DNA from: Marivivens aquimaris
Lineage (GTDB): Bacteria; Pseudomonadota; Alphaproteobacteria; Rhodobacterales; Rhodobacteraceae
Direction: 5' to 3'
Assembly (NCBI RefSeq): GCF_015220045.1
Contig: NZ_JADBGB010000001.1
Coordinates: 2,137,001 to 2,201,000 of the forward strand
Length of the DNA: 64,000 nt
The notes beneath the pieces were generated by a model. The model worked only from the letters and a program-made list of their open reading frames with translations, had not been told where the DNA came from and made no database searches. Each line of letters begins with the position of its first letter. Position 1 is the first letter of the stretch. Positions 52,266 to 60,545 of the stretch are shown piece after piece. Both the position numbers and the translations under genes were made by a program.

Positions 52266-53213
52266 GTGTCCGCTATACTCACCGTTACTCTGAACCCCGC
52301 GCTGGATATCGCGACCTCTGTCGACAAGGTCATCGCGGGTCACAAGCTGCGCTGCGCCCTGCCCGTCATCGATCCTGGCGGCGGCGGCATCAACGTTGCA
52401 CGGGCGATCCGCCAGCTTGGCGGCGATGCGACTGCTTTCGTGGCTTTGGGCGGAAATACAGGCCGCCAGCTTGGCGAGCTGCTTGAGGCTGCGGGGCTTC
52501 CGCTGATCGTTCACGCCGCCCCCGGTGATACGCGGCAGAGCGTGGCCGTCACCGACCTTTCCATCAACGACCAGTTCCGCTTCATGCTGCCCGGCCCCGA
52601 TTGGTCGGATGCGGATGTGGACGGCGCTTGCGCGGGTATCAAAGCCAACGCGCCCGATAGCGGCTTCGTCGTGCTGTCAGGCTCCGGCCCCTCGGGATCG
52701 CGAGCGGATTTGTATGCGCGGATCTGCAAAGACCTCAGCAACACGAGCACAAAGGTGATCGTCGATACTTCCGGCCCTGCCCTGACGATGATGGCGCTTG
52801 GGCAACCCGAAAGGCCCTATGTGCTGCGGATGGACCAGCAGGAGGCCGAGAGCCTGACGCGCTACGCCCTGCCCCGCCGCGGAGATACCGCTGATTTTGC
52901 AAGCAAATTGGTCGAACGTGGCGCGGGCGAGATTGTCATCATCGCGCGCGGATCGGACGGAAACGTGCTGGCGACGAAGGACGGGCGCTGGTTCTGCCCT
53001 GCGGTGAATACGGTGGTGAAATCGAAGGTCGGCGCGGGTGATAGTTTCGTCGGCGGGCTGACCTTGGCGCTGCAGAACGGGTGCGACCTGCAAACGGCGT
53101 TGTGCCATGGGTCGGCAGCGGCGTCGGCGGCCTGCATGACCGAAGGCACGCAGTTGTGCCTTCGCCATGACTTCGACGAATGCCTCGCGAGGTCGGAGGC
53201 GACCGCCCTATGA
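52266..53213 (+). CDS. PfkB-family sugar kinase (1-phosphofructokinase-like)
   Basis: 315 residues, GTG start with GAGGAGG upstream. NPALDIATSVDKV and GGGGINVARAIRQLGG (substrate lid) and C-terminal KVGAGDSFVGGL (anion hole, catalytic Asp) place it with 1-phosphofructokinase/6-phosphofructokinase-2/tagatose-6-phosphate kinases. No PTS or sugar gene adjoins, so the substrate is open; Pfk-2-type activity is as likely as FruK. Confidence 0.85.
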   Translation: MSAILTVTLNPALDIATSVDKVIAGHKLRCALPVIDPGGGGINVARAIRQLGGDATAFVALGGNTGRQLGELLEAAGLPLIVHAAPGDTRQSVAVTDLSINDQFRFMLPGPDWSDADVDGACAGIKANAPDSGFVVLSGSGPSGSRADLYARICKDLSNTSTKVIVDTSGPALTMMALGQPERPYVLRMDQQEAESLTRYALPRRGDTADFASKLVERGAGEIVIIARGSDGNVLATKDGRWFCPAVNTVVKSKVGAGDSFVGGLTLALQNGCDLQTALCHGSAAASAACMTEGTQLCLRHDFDECLARSEATAL

Positions 53214-53240
53214 AAAACGGCCCCGCAAAGGGGCCGTTTC
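53213..53240. terminator. Bidirectional terminator between kinase gene and wrbA
   Basis: A ten-bp perfect stem, AAACGGCCCC (53215-53224) with GGGGCCGTTT (53230-53239), loop of five. The A run at 53213-53217 gives U5 for the minus-strand wrbA transcript and TTT serves the plus strand. Confidence 0.88.
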
Positions 53241-53247
53241 CAGAAAC

Positions 53248-53841
53248 TTAGGCATTGAGTTTCGCGGTGATGTCCACGAGGCGCTTAGCCTGGTGGGCAA
53301 CCGAACGGTGGCCGACTTCCGACAGCTCGCCCGGCTGGGACGAGAAGCCGTAGGGGTTGCCGCCGTCTTCGAACTTGACGCCATCGGTGTAACCCGGAGC
53401 GACGGGGATCATGCCGAAGTGCATGGCCGACACGTAGGTCTGCTGGATCGCGCCTTCGGTGCCGCCGTTTACGTTCTGGGCCGAAGCGGTGACGGTGATG
53501 GTCTTGTTGGCGAGAGCGCCTTCCATCCACAGCGGGCCGAGCGTGTCGAGCCAAGCGCGGGTCTGGCTAGCCATGCCGCCATAGCGGGTCGGCGACGACA
53601 GGAAGTATCCGTCAGCCCACTTCAGATCGTCCGGAGTGACGACCGGCAGCTCGGAAACGCGCTCTGCCTGAGCTTTCCATGCTTCCTGACCTTCGACAAC
53701 TTCCGGCGGAGCGGTTTCGGCGATGCGGAGGACACGGACCTCTGCGCCTGCTTCTTCAGCGGCTTTGGCAGCGGCGGATGCGATGCCATAGTTCGTGCCA
53801 TAGGTGGAGTAGAAAATTACTGCAATTTTCGGCGTAGCCAT
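53248..53841 (-). CDS. wrbA: NAD(P)H:quinone oxidoreductase WrbA
   Basis: 197 residues, flavodoxin-like FMN enzyme that reduces quinones by two electrons. FMN phosphate loop YSTYGTNYGIA, then SPTRYGGMASQTRAWLD and SAQNVNGGTEGAIQ, both typical of WrbA. AGAGGAA ribosome site. Monocistronic between two terminators. Confidence 0.94.
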   Translation of the reverse strand: MATPKIAVIFYSTYGTNYGIASAAAKAAEEAGAEVRVLRIAETAPPEVVEGQEAWKAQAERVSELPVVTPDDLKWADGYFLSSPTRYGGMASQTRAWLDTLGPLWMEGALANKTITVTASAQNVNGGTEGAIQQTYVSAMHFGMIPVAPGYTDGVKFEDGGNPYGFSSQPGELSEVGHRSVAHQAKRLVDITAKLNA

Positions 53842-53934
53842 GATGAATTCCTCTTTGTGAGTTCTAAGCCAGAGTTAGGCCCGCCCGCGGTTCTTGTCGT
53901 CAGATATTACCGCTCGGACCCTGTGCGAAAATGC

Positions 53935-53961
53935 AAAACGACCCGCCAATGGCGGGCCGTT
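53935..53961 (-). terminator. Terminator of the SH3-domain protein gene
   Basis: CCCGCC/GGCGGG core with flanking ACG/CGT (53939-53961), followed on the minus strand by UUUU. Confidence 0.85.
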
Positions 53962-53979
53962 CGGTGCAATTTTGCTGAA

Positions 53980-54663
53980 TTAGCCAGCAATGCGCACAAT
54001 GGCGTTCGTTTCTGCGTCAATGGCAACATACTGGCCATTGATGTTCAGATAACGCAGACCTTCCTGCGGGGTCTCGTAGGTCACGATCTCGGCCGGAATA
54101 CCTGCGCCGACAACGATCTCACCCGAAAGGTTTACCGGCTCGACCGGGTTGCTTTCGATGTAGGTCATGGTCTCGGTGGTCGGCTCTACAACTTCAGCCG
54201 CGCCAGCCGAACCCAGCAGACCGCTGGCAACGATGGCAGTGGTCGGGCCGCCCAGTGCGTAGGCGATCAGAGCACCGGCAGTACCGCCAGCGATGGCAGC
54301 GACGCCTTTATCTTCGTCGGTTTCTTCTTCGTTCACGTAGGTGACGGTCTTGATTTCGACCTGCTCGGGCTGCGTGTCGATGGTGGCGACGTTGTCACCT
54401 GCCTGTACGGTCAGGTACGGCGCATACGACCAGCCTTCGGTGCCGTCGTAGCTGACTTCGCACCATTCGTAGCCGTCGAGGCAGCCTTCAATGGTGGCCA
54501 TTTCACCGGCGGGGATCACGCCGACCGATTCATACCATGCACCCGGGCCGCTACGTACGTTCAGATCGGTCGCAGCCGTTGCGTCAGCAGCTTGTGCCAT
54601 TGCCGGAGCGGCTACGGCCAGAGCGATTGCGGAACCTGCGAGGGTGCGTTTGATGATAGTCAT
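53980..54663 (-). CDS. Exported SH3-domain protein with DUF1236-like C-terminus
   Basis: 227 residues. Signal peptide (cleavage after AMAQA, about residue 24), bacterial SH3 domain (about 26-85; TDLNVRSGPGAWYESVGVIPAG, CEVSYDGTEGWSYAPYL) with two cysteines, an acidic linker, a glycine-rich hydrophobic stretch (about 118-152), and a small C-terminal domain (SGEIVVGAGIP, YLNINGQYVAIDAETNAIVRI) matching DUF1236-type proteins. Probably binds the cell wall. The ATG at 54663 is preferred over 54675. Long gap to nadE. Confidence 0.8.
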   Translation of the reverse strand: MTIIKRTLAGSAIALAVAAPAMAQAADATAATDLNVRSGPGAWYESVGVIPAGEMATIEGCLDGYEWCEVSYDGTEGWSYAPYLTVQAGDNVATIDTQPEQVEIKTVTYVNEEETDEDKGVAAIAGGTAGALIAYALGGPTTAIVASGLLGSAGAAEVVEPTTETMTYIESNPVEPVNLSGEIVVGAGIPAEIVTYETPQEGLRYLNINGQYVAIDAETNAIVRIAG

Positions 54664-54797
54664 AATAGTCTCCAATTCTCTGTGGCAGCGGTGCGCCGCC
54701 GGATTGGAGAGAGAACAACTATCCCCCGAAAACCGTTCCTATGTCCTTAACAAGTTTCCTTCACGCCTCTGTCAGATCGGCGTGAGATCGCTCATTC

Positions 54798-56459
54798 TTA
54801 GGAGTTGTCGCGGAAGCGGTTTGCGATCGGGTAGCGACGGTCGAGCCAGAACGCACGCTTTGTCAGGCGGGTGCCGGGTGCCGATTGGAAACGCTTGTAT
54901 TCGCTGATGTACAGCAGATGCTCCACCCGCTTGACCGTTTCACGCTCGAAGCCCAGCGCCACGCATTCCGCCACGCTCGCCTCGCGGTCAACGAGGAGTT
55001 CGAGGATCGCGTCGAGGATTTCGTAGGGCGGCAAGCTGTCTTCGTCCTTCTGGTCGGGACGCAGTTCGGCTGAGGGCGGCTTTTCGATGATCGAGACGGG
55101 GATGACCTCGCCTTCGGGGCCGCTCATCCAGTCGCGATGGTTGGCGTTGCGCCAGCGGCAGGTCTCGAACACGCGCGTCTTGTAGAGATCCTTGATCGGG
55201 TTGTAGCCGCCGTTCATGTCGCCATAGATCGTGGCGTATCCCACAGCGACCTCGGATTTGTTGCCGGTCGTCAGCAGCATTTCCCCGAACTTGTTCGACA
55301 TCGCCATCAGCAGCAGACCGCGCAGGCGGGACTGGATGTTTTCTTCGGTGATGTCGGGCTTGGTGCCTTCGAAGATCGGCGCGAGCGTATTCGTGATCGC
55401 GTTGCGACCCTCGGAGATCGGCACGAAGTCGTAGTGGACGCCAAGGCGCTTTGCGATGTCTTCGGCGTCGTCGAGCGAGCCTTGCGAGGTGTATTCCGAC
55501 GGCAGCATCACGCAGCGCACTTTCTCGGCGCCCAGCGCGTCAACGGCGATAGTGGCGACGAGCGCAGAGTCGATCCCGCCCGACAGACCGAGCAGAACTT
55601 TCTTGAAGCCCGTCTTGCGCAGGTAGTCGCGCAGGGTGAGGACCATCGCGTGGTAGTCCTGTTCCCACTCGGTCGGGAAAGTAATCATGTTGCCGGGGAG
55701 CGCTTCCCAGCCGCCATCTTCGGTGCGCTCGAAATCGACGTGAGCGATGGCCTCGACGAACAGTGGAAGCTGCACGGCAAGTTTGCCGCCACGGTTCAGC
55801 ACAAAAGAGCCGCCGTCGAACGCCTGATCGTCCTGACCGCCGATGGTGTTCACGTAAACCATGGGCACATCGTTTTCGATGACGCGGGCGACCATGGTGC
55901 TCAGGCGGCGGTCGAATTTACCGCGATAATAGGGCGAGCCGTTCGGGACGACGAGCATCTCCGCGCCGCTTTCGACCATGGCTTCGGCCACGTCGGGATA
56001 CCAAGCGTCCTCGCAAATCGGGGAGCCGATGCGAAGCTGACCGACGTCATAGGGGCCTTGGATGGCACCACGATTGAACTGACGGACTTCGTCGAACACG
56101 TTGTAGTTCGGCAGGAAGTGCTTGAGCTGACGCGCTGCGACGACACCGTTCTTGCAGATGAAGTAGGCGTTATAGAGACGTCCCTCTTCCGCGTAGGGGC
56201 CGCCGATTGCGAGGATGGGGCCGTCCGCGCATTCCTGCGCAAGCTGTTCGATGCGGGCCATGCAGGCGCGGTGGAACGCGGGCTTCATCACGAGGTCCTG
56301 CGCCGAATAGCCAGCGATGAACATCTCGGGCAGAGCCACCATTTCGGAGCCCGCCTCTTTGGCCTGCTTCCATGCCTCGACAGCTTTTGCGGCGTTGCCC
56401 TCGATATCCCCGACGGTGGGATTGAGCTGGGCAATAGACATACGGAACGTATCGGTCAT
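54798..56459 (-). CDS. nadE: Glutamine-dependent NAD+ synthetase
   Basis: 553 residues; last step of NAD synthesis. An N-terminal nitrilase-type glutaminase (about 1-260; Glu, Lys and Cys catalytic triad, Cys in SPICEDAWYPD) is fused to the ATP-dependent synthetase (LLGLSGGIDSALVATI, TTGNKSEVAVGYATIYGDMNGG). The ATG at 56459 is preferred to the one at 56474. No operon partners. Divergent from the MORN protein gene. Confidence 0.95.
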   Translation of the reverse strand: MTDTFRMSIAQLNPTVGDIEGNAAKAVEAWKQAKEAGSEMVALPEMFIAGYSAQDLVMKPAFHRACMARIEQLAQECADGPILAIGGPYAEEGRLYNAYFICKNGVVAARQLKHFLPNYNVFDEVRQFNRGAIQGPYDVGQLRIGSPICEDAWYPDVAEAMVESGAEMLVVPNGSPYYRGKFDRRLSTMVARVIENDVPMVYVNTIGGQDDQAFDGGSFVLNRGGKLAVQLPLFVEAIAHVDFERTEDGGWEALPGNMITFPTEWEQDYHAMVLTLRDYLRKTGFKKVLLGLSGGIDSALVATIAVDALGAEKVRCVMLPSEYTSQGSLDDAEDIAKRLGVHYDFVPISEGRNAITNTLAPIFEGTKPDITEENIQSRLRGLLLMAMSNKFGEMLLTTGNKSEVAVGYATIYGDMNGGYNPIKDLYKTRVFETCRWRNANHRDWMSGPEGEVIPVSIIEKPPSAELRPDQKDEDSLPPYEILDAILELLVDREASVAECVALGFERETVKRVEHLLYISEYKRFQSAPGTRLTKRAFWLDRRYPIANRFRDNS

Positions 56460-56606
56460 CGGCTTCCTGCGCATCGTTGTTGTGGCAGATTTAGCAGAAC
56501 ACGCGCCAAGGGAAAGCCGAATGCGGCAGTAAACACTCCGCTAGGGCGTTGTAGGAATTGTTCTGGTCAATTAGCATCGCCCCGAGAAAACAGGGAAAAG
56601 ACCATC

Positions 56607-58070
56607 ATGAACCTGAAACAGGCGCTCCTTGGCAGTGTGGCGTTTCTGCTTGTCGGCCAGATGGCAGTGGCACAACAAGTCCAGACCAAACAATACGAAG
56701 ACGGCGGGGTCTACGAAGGCCAGTTCGAAAACGGAAAGCAGAACGGGCAAGGCACTTACCGCCTGCCGAACGGCTATGAATATACCGGCGAATGGGTCAA
56801 CGGCGAAATCCGCGGCGAGGGCACGGCGCGTTTTCCCAACGGTTCTGTCTATGTCGGTGAGTTCACCGCAGGAAAGCCCGACGGCAAAGGCAAGATCACC
56901 TTTGCCGATGGCGGCACCTACGAGGGCGACTGGCTCGAAGGCAACATCACCGGTATGGGCAAGGCGACCTATGCCAACGGCGTCGTCTATGAGGGTCAGT
57001 TCCGCAATGCCATGCACCACGGTGAAGGCACCATGACCAGCTCGGACGGGTATACCTACACCGGCACTTGGATGAACGGCGTTAAAGAGGGCGAAGGCAT
57101 CATCACCTACCCCGACGGCACCGTCTATGAGGGCGAGCTGGCGCATGACGAACGCGACGGTTCGGGAATGCTGACGATGCCAGACGGCACGATCTACGAA
57201 GGCACTTGGGTCGACGGCCAGATCGAAGGCAACGGCAAGCTGGTCCAAGCCAACGGCGATATCTACGAAGGCACTCTTGTCGCGGGCAAACGCGACGGCA
57301 TCGGCACTGTGACCTACGCCAACGGCGACGTGTATCAGGGCGGCTTTGACGCCGATCTGCGCCACGGTCAGGGCACGTTCCGCGGCGTCGACGGCTATAT
57401 CTACATCGGCAACTGGGATCAGGGCGAGATTTCGGGCCGTGGTCAGGTCACCTACCCCGACGGCTCGGTCTACATTGGCCAGTTCGCGGCGGGCCTCGCC
57501 GATGGCACGGGCAAGATCACCTATCCCGACGGCTCGACCTACGACGGCCAGTGGACCCAAGGCGTCATCAACGGTACGGGCCGCGCGACCTACCCCAACG
57601 GTCTGGTTTACGAGGGCGAGTTCAAGAACGCCAAGAACCATGGTCAGGGCGTCATGACGGACTCGCACGGCTATTCGTATAACGGCGCGTGGGTTGACGG
57701 TCAGCGCGAAGGCGAAGGCAAAGCCACCTATGCCGACGGTTCGGTCTACGCAGGCACGTTCGTGGCAGGCCAGCGCGACGGCAAAGGCACGATCACCATT
57801 CCGGACAACCCCGCCACCGAAACCGACGAGACCTTCACCTACGAAGGCGAATGGAAAAACGGCGAGATTTCGGGCCAAGGCGTTGCGACCTACTCGAACG
57901 GTGACATCTACACCGGCACCTTCGTGGCTGGTCGCCGTCAGGGTGATGGCCGGATGCAATACGCCGACGGCGAGGTCGAACAGGGCGAATGGGAAGACAA
58001 CGTGTTCGTCGACAGCGTCCTGCCCGTGACGCCCGAGGAAACCGAAACCGAGGAAGAGACCGCGAACTAA
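56607..58070 (+). CDS. Exported MORN-repeat protein
   Basis: 487 residues. Signal peptide of about 22 residues (MNLKQALLGSVAFLLVGQMA), then 18 full MORN repeats of 23 residues (YEGxWxxGxxxGxGxxxYxxG) from residue 34, a partial 19th and an acidic tail. Repeat 16 carries a seven-residue insert. Repeat n resembles repeat n+9 along the whole array, so the array arose by doubling a block of nine. In bacteria such proteins are poorly characterised; membrane or envelope binding is a guess. The start is the ATG at 56607; the frame upstream is antisense to nadE. Confidence 0.88.
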   Translation: MNLKQALLGSVAFLLVGQMAVAQQVQTKQYEDGGVYEGQFENGKQNGQGTYRLPNGYEYTGEWVNGEIRGEGTARFPNGSVYVGEFTAGKPDGKGKITFADGGTYEGDWLEGNITGMGKATYANGVVYEGQFRNAMHHGEGTMTSSDGYTYTGTWMNGVKEGEGIITYPDGTVYEGELAHDERDGSGMLTMPDGTIYEGTWVDGQIEGNGKLVQANGDIYEGTLVAGKRDGIGTVTYANGDVYQGGFDADLRHGQGTFRGVDGYIYIGNWDQGEISGRGQVTYPDGSVYIGQFAAGLADGTGKITYPDGSTYDGQWTQGVINGTGRATYPNGLVYEGEFKNAKNHGQGVMTDSHGYSYNGAWVDGQREGEGKATYADGSVYAGTFVAGQRDGKGTITIPDNPATETDETFTYEGEWKNGEISGQGVATYSNGDIYTGTFVAGRRQGDGRMQYADGEVEQGEWEDNVFVDSVLPVTPEETETEEETAN

Positions 58071-59590
58071 ACGGTCTCCCCATCCTCCATCCGTTTCAGC
58101 CACGCATTGGCATCTGACAGGACCGTCTTGCGGCGGTCCTCGTCCATACGGTCCCACGTGCGGTACATATTGCCCATGCGCGGATTGTTTTCGAACCGCT
58201 GGCGGTGACGGTCGAGGAAATACCAGTAGAGCAGATTGAACGGGCAGGCATCCTCGCCCGTTTTTTCTTTGACCTTGTAGGCGCAACCCTTGCAGTAGTC
58301 GGACATGCGGTCGATGTAGGCCCCGCTGCTGACATAGGGCTTTGACGCGATGATCCCGCCGTCGGCGAACTGGCTCATGCCGATCGTGTTGGGCGCCTCG
58401 ACCCACTCGAACGCATCGGCGTAGACCGACAGATACCATTCGTGGACCTGATGCGGGTCGATCCCCGCGATCAGGGCAAAATTCCCCGTGACCATCAGGC
58501 GCTGGATGTGGTGGGCGTAGGCTTCTTCCTTGGTCTGTTCGACCGCCTTGGAAATGCAGCGCATCTTCGTCTCGCCGCCCCAGTAGAACCACGGCAGATC
58601 GCGGTCGTGGCGCAGCGTGTTGTGGCTGGTGTAGTCGGGACCGTTCAGGAAATAGATACCCCTCATATACTCGCGCCAGCCGATGATCTGGCGGATGTAG
58701 CCTTCGGCGGAATTGAGCGGCACGTCACCGTTACGATACGCCTCCTCGACCCGCTTGCAGACCTCCAGCGCGTCCAGCAAGCCGATGTTGATGTACATCG
58801 AAATGATGGAGTGCCAGAGGAACCGCTCGTCCGCGAGCATGGCGTCCTGATAATCACCGAACTTCGGCAGCCCGCCCTTGAGCCAGTAGGTCAACTGCCG
58901 CCGCGCGCCCTCCTGATCGGTGGCATAGCGGAACGGACGAAGGTCGCCGAAGTTGTCGGGGAACTCCTTTTCGACGAGGGCCAGAACCTCTTCGGTAATT
59001 TCGTCAGGCGTGAATTCCATCGGGCCGTTGAAGTCGACATCATCCGGCGCCGCTTTGCGGTTGTCGTGGTCGTAGTTCCACTTGCCGCCCTCGGGATCGT
59101 CGCCGTCCATCAGAAGGCCCGTCTTGCGGCGCATCTCGCGATAGAAATACTCCATCCGCAGCGCCTTGCGCCCATCGGCCCATTCCTCGAACTCACGGTG
59201 CGAGGCAACAAAACGGTCATCGGGGAACTGGTGGATATCGAGCGGCGCATCCTCCAGCGCCGAAATCAGCCGCCATTCCCCAGGTTCGGTGGCGAGCACT
59301 TCGGACGCGCCGTATTCATCAGCGCGGCGCAGCAATTCACCGACGATGCTGCCGGAGTTCTCCTTGTCGTCGTAGCGCGTGTAGGCAACGGTGCGCCCGC
59401 CCTCCTCCAGCCGTTTCGCGAACTTGCGCATCGCGGCAAAGATCAAGGCGACCTTTTTGGGGTGATGTTTGACGTAGGACGCTTCGTCCCGCACTTCGGC
59501 CATGACGATGACATCGCCCTCGGCGGCCTCGCGCAGGGCCGACAGATCTTCGGTCAGCTGGTCCCCCAGCACGAGCACCAGCTTCACCAC
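58067..59590 (-). CDS. Iron-sulfur (6-4) photolyase / FeS-BCP cryptochrome
   Basis: 507 residues, light-driven DNA repair or blue-light sensing with FAD and a [4Fe-4S] cluster. The four cluster cysteines, 345, 433, 436 and 449, match Cys350, 438, 441 and 454 of Agrobacterium PhrB with a constant offset of 5. VLGDQL opens the N-terminal antenna domain; GWREYMRGIYFLNGPDY and HHIQRLMVTGNFALIAGIDP lie in the FAD domain. Relatives are PhrB and Rhodobacter CryB. Convergent with the MORN gene (four-base overlap) and seven bases overlapped by the gene upstream. Confidence 0.94.
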   Translation of the reverse strand: MVKLVLVLGDQLTEDLSALREAAEGDVIVMAEVRDEASYVKHHPKKVALIFAAMRKFAKRLEEGGRTVAYTRYDDKENSGSIVGELLRRADEYGASEVLATEPGEWRLISALEDAPLDIHQFPDDRFVASHREFEEWADGRKALRMEYFYREMRRKTGLLMDGDDPEGGKWNYDHDNRKAAPDDVDFNGPMEFTPDEITEEVLALVEKEFPDNFGDLRPFRYATDQEGARRQLTYWLKGGLPKFGDYQDAMLADERFLWHSIISMYINIGLLDALEVCKRVEEAYRNGDVPLNSAEGYIRQIIGWREYMRGIYFLNGPDYTSHNTLRHDRDLPWFYWGGETKMRCISKAVEQTKEEAYAHHIQRLMVTGNFALIAGIDPHQVHEWYLSVYADAFEWVEAPNTIGMSQFADGGIIASKPYVSSGAYIDRMSDYCKGCAYKVKEKTGEDACPFNLLYWYFLDRHRQRFENNPRMGNMYRTWDRMDEDRRKTVLSDANAWLKRMEDGETV

Positions 59591-60225
59591 GGGATGGCCT
59601 TTCCTGCGTAGTCAAAGAACATCCCCGTCTGGTCCGGCGTCGCGCCCTCCAGAACTGCAGTCAGCTTCGCGGCAGCCTCCGCAGGGGTTAGCTTGTTCGC
59701 CTTGTAACCGGCGGTAAATTCCGTCTCGACCGTCCCCGGATGCAGCGCCAGAACCACCGAGCCTTTGTGCGTGCGTTTGAGTTCAATCGACGCCCCGCGA
59801 ATAATCTGGTTCACAGCAGCTTTGGACGCACGATACGCGTGCCAACCGCCCAGCCCGTTGTCGCCAATTGACCCGACCCGCGCCGATAGCACTCCTACGC
59901 GTCCACCGCTCGCCAGCAATCGCGGCACATGACGCATCAACAGCGCAACGCCGATGGTGTTCACCGCCATCACATCCGCCATTTCCTGCGCGTCGATCTG
60001 CGATAGCGATTTCTCCGGCCCCTGCCCCGCGCTCAAAATGCCGACGGCGATCCAGATGACATCGAACGGCCCCGAAACACTGCCTAAGACCCGCTCAACA
60101 GATGCCGGATCGGTCACGTCCAAACCGTCGCCCGACCGCGACAGGCCGACAACCTCGCCGCCTGCTACCGCACAGAGCGCGGCACCGATACCGCCCGAAG
60201 CGCCTATGACTAGAATACGTTTCAT
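59584..60225 (-). CDS. Short-chain dehydrogenase/reductase
   Basis: 213 residues, Rossmann-fold NAD(P)-dependent oxidoreductase. Cofactor loop VIGASGGIGAALC near residue 6, catalytic SARVGSIGDNGLGGWHAYRASKAAV (Ser, Tyr, Lys spread over residues about 125-149). Related to the C-factor/csgA-like SDRs often linked with photolyase genes. Coupled to the downstream photolyase gene by a seven-base overlap. ATG at 60225. Confidence 0.88.
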   Translation of the reverse strand: MKRILVIGASGGIGAALCAVAGGEVVGLSRSGDGLDVTDPASVERVLGSVSGPFDVIWIAVGILSAGQGPEKSLSQIDAQEMADVMAVNTIGVALLMRHVPRLLASGGRVGVLSARVGSIGDNGLGGWHAYRASKAAVNQIIRGASIELKRTHKGSVVLALHPGTVETEFTAGYKANKLTPAEAAAKLTAVLEGATPDQTGMFFDYAGKAIPW

Positions 60226-60262
60226 AAATCCGAAGATAACCCGCAGCGCGCGCCGCTCCACC

Positions 60263-60322
60263 CTTCACTTTGACGAAAATACCTCGGGGGAGGCCGCCGC
60301 AGGCGGACGGGGGCAGAGCCCC
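60263..60322 (-). repeat. Dispersed repeat, copy 2 (inverted relative to copy 1)
   Basis: Read on the minus strand: hairpin GGGGC/GCCCC (60310-60322), a second hairpin GTCCGCC/GGCGGCC (60292-60308), then CCCCCGAGGTATTT (60277-60290) and AAGTGAAG (60263-60270). The 14-base core is identical to copy 1 at 22019-22032. It lies upstream of the short-chain dehydrogenase gene, in the same orientation as copy 1 has toward hypF. Confidence 0.65.
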
Positions 60323-60384
60323 TCTGATACCAAAGGCAAAAATCCCCCTTTCCCTCGGGTGAATCATAGGTATAGTCCCGCCCT

Positions 60385-60471
60385 ATGACGCGCTTGGATC
60401 ATATCATTGTTGCTGCCCGCACCTGCGGTGCCCTGCCCACGCGCGCCCTTCTACTCCTTAGCAGCCTCTGA
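60385..60471 (+). CDS. leuA leader peptide (attenuator)
   Basis: 28 residues ending in RALLLLSSL-stop: four consecutive leucine codons (CTT CTA CTC CTT) and a fifth just before the TGA, with IIV earlier. It lies 74 bases before leuA and is followed by mutually exclusive hairpins, the layout of ribosome-mediated attenuation: stalling at Leu codons when charged tRNA-Leu is scarce would shift the RNA fold and raise leuA expression. It is too short for usual gene calling. Confidence 0.85.
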   Translation: MTRLDHIIVAARTCGALPTRALLLLSSL

Positions 60472-60514
60472 GCGTGCCTGCCGGCGCGACCGCTCAGGGG
60501 TGTCCCAGCGCCGG
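60465..60514 (+). promoter_or_regulatory. leuA attenuator hairpins
   Basis: Stem A: CCTCTGAGCG (60465-60474) with CGCTCAGGGG (60491-60500). Stem B: CCGGCGC (60481-60487) with GCGCCGG (60508-60514), overlapping A. A third option pairs CGCGCC within the leader gene (60442-60447) with GGCGCG (60483-60488). No U run follows, so the switch may act on Rho or on translation rather than on an intrinsic terminator. Confidence 0.65.
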
Positions 60515-60545
60515 GTAATGCTAAGGACAGACAAGGATTTATGAC

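Noticed and set aside
53167..54750. Open frame of 527 codons across wrbA and the SH3-protein gene
   Set aside because: It runs antisense through two well-defined genes and their terminators.
55137..56606. Long upstream extension of the MORN-protein frame
   Set aside because: It is antisense to nadE; the signal peptide at 56607 gives the natural start.
56706..58003. CRISPR-like or satellite direct repeats of 69 bp
   Set aside because: The periodicity is that of MORN codon repeats in one continuous reading frame; units are diverged and have no spacers.
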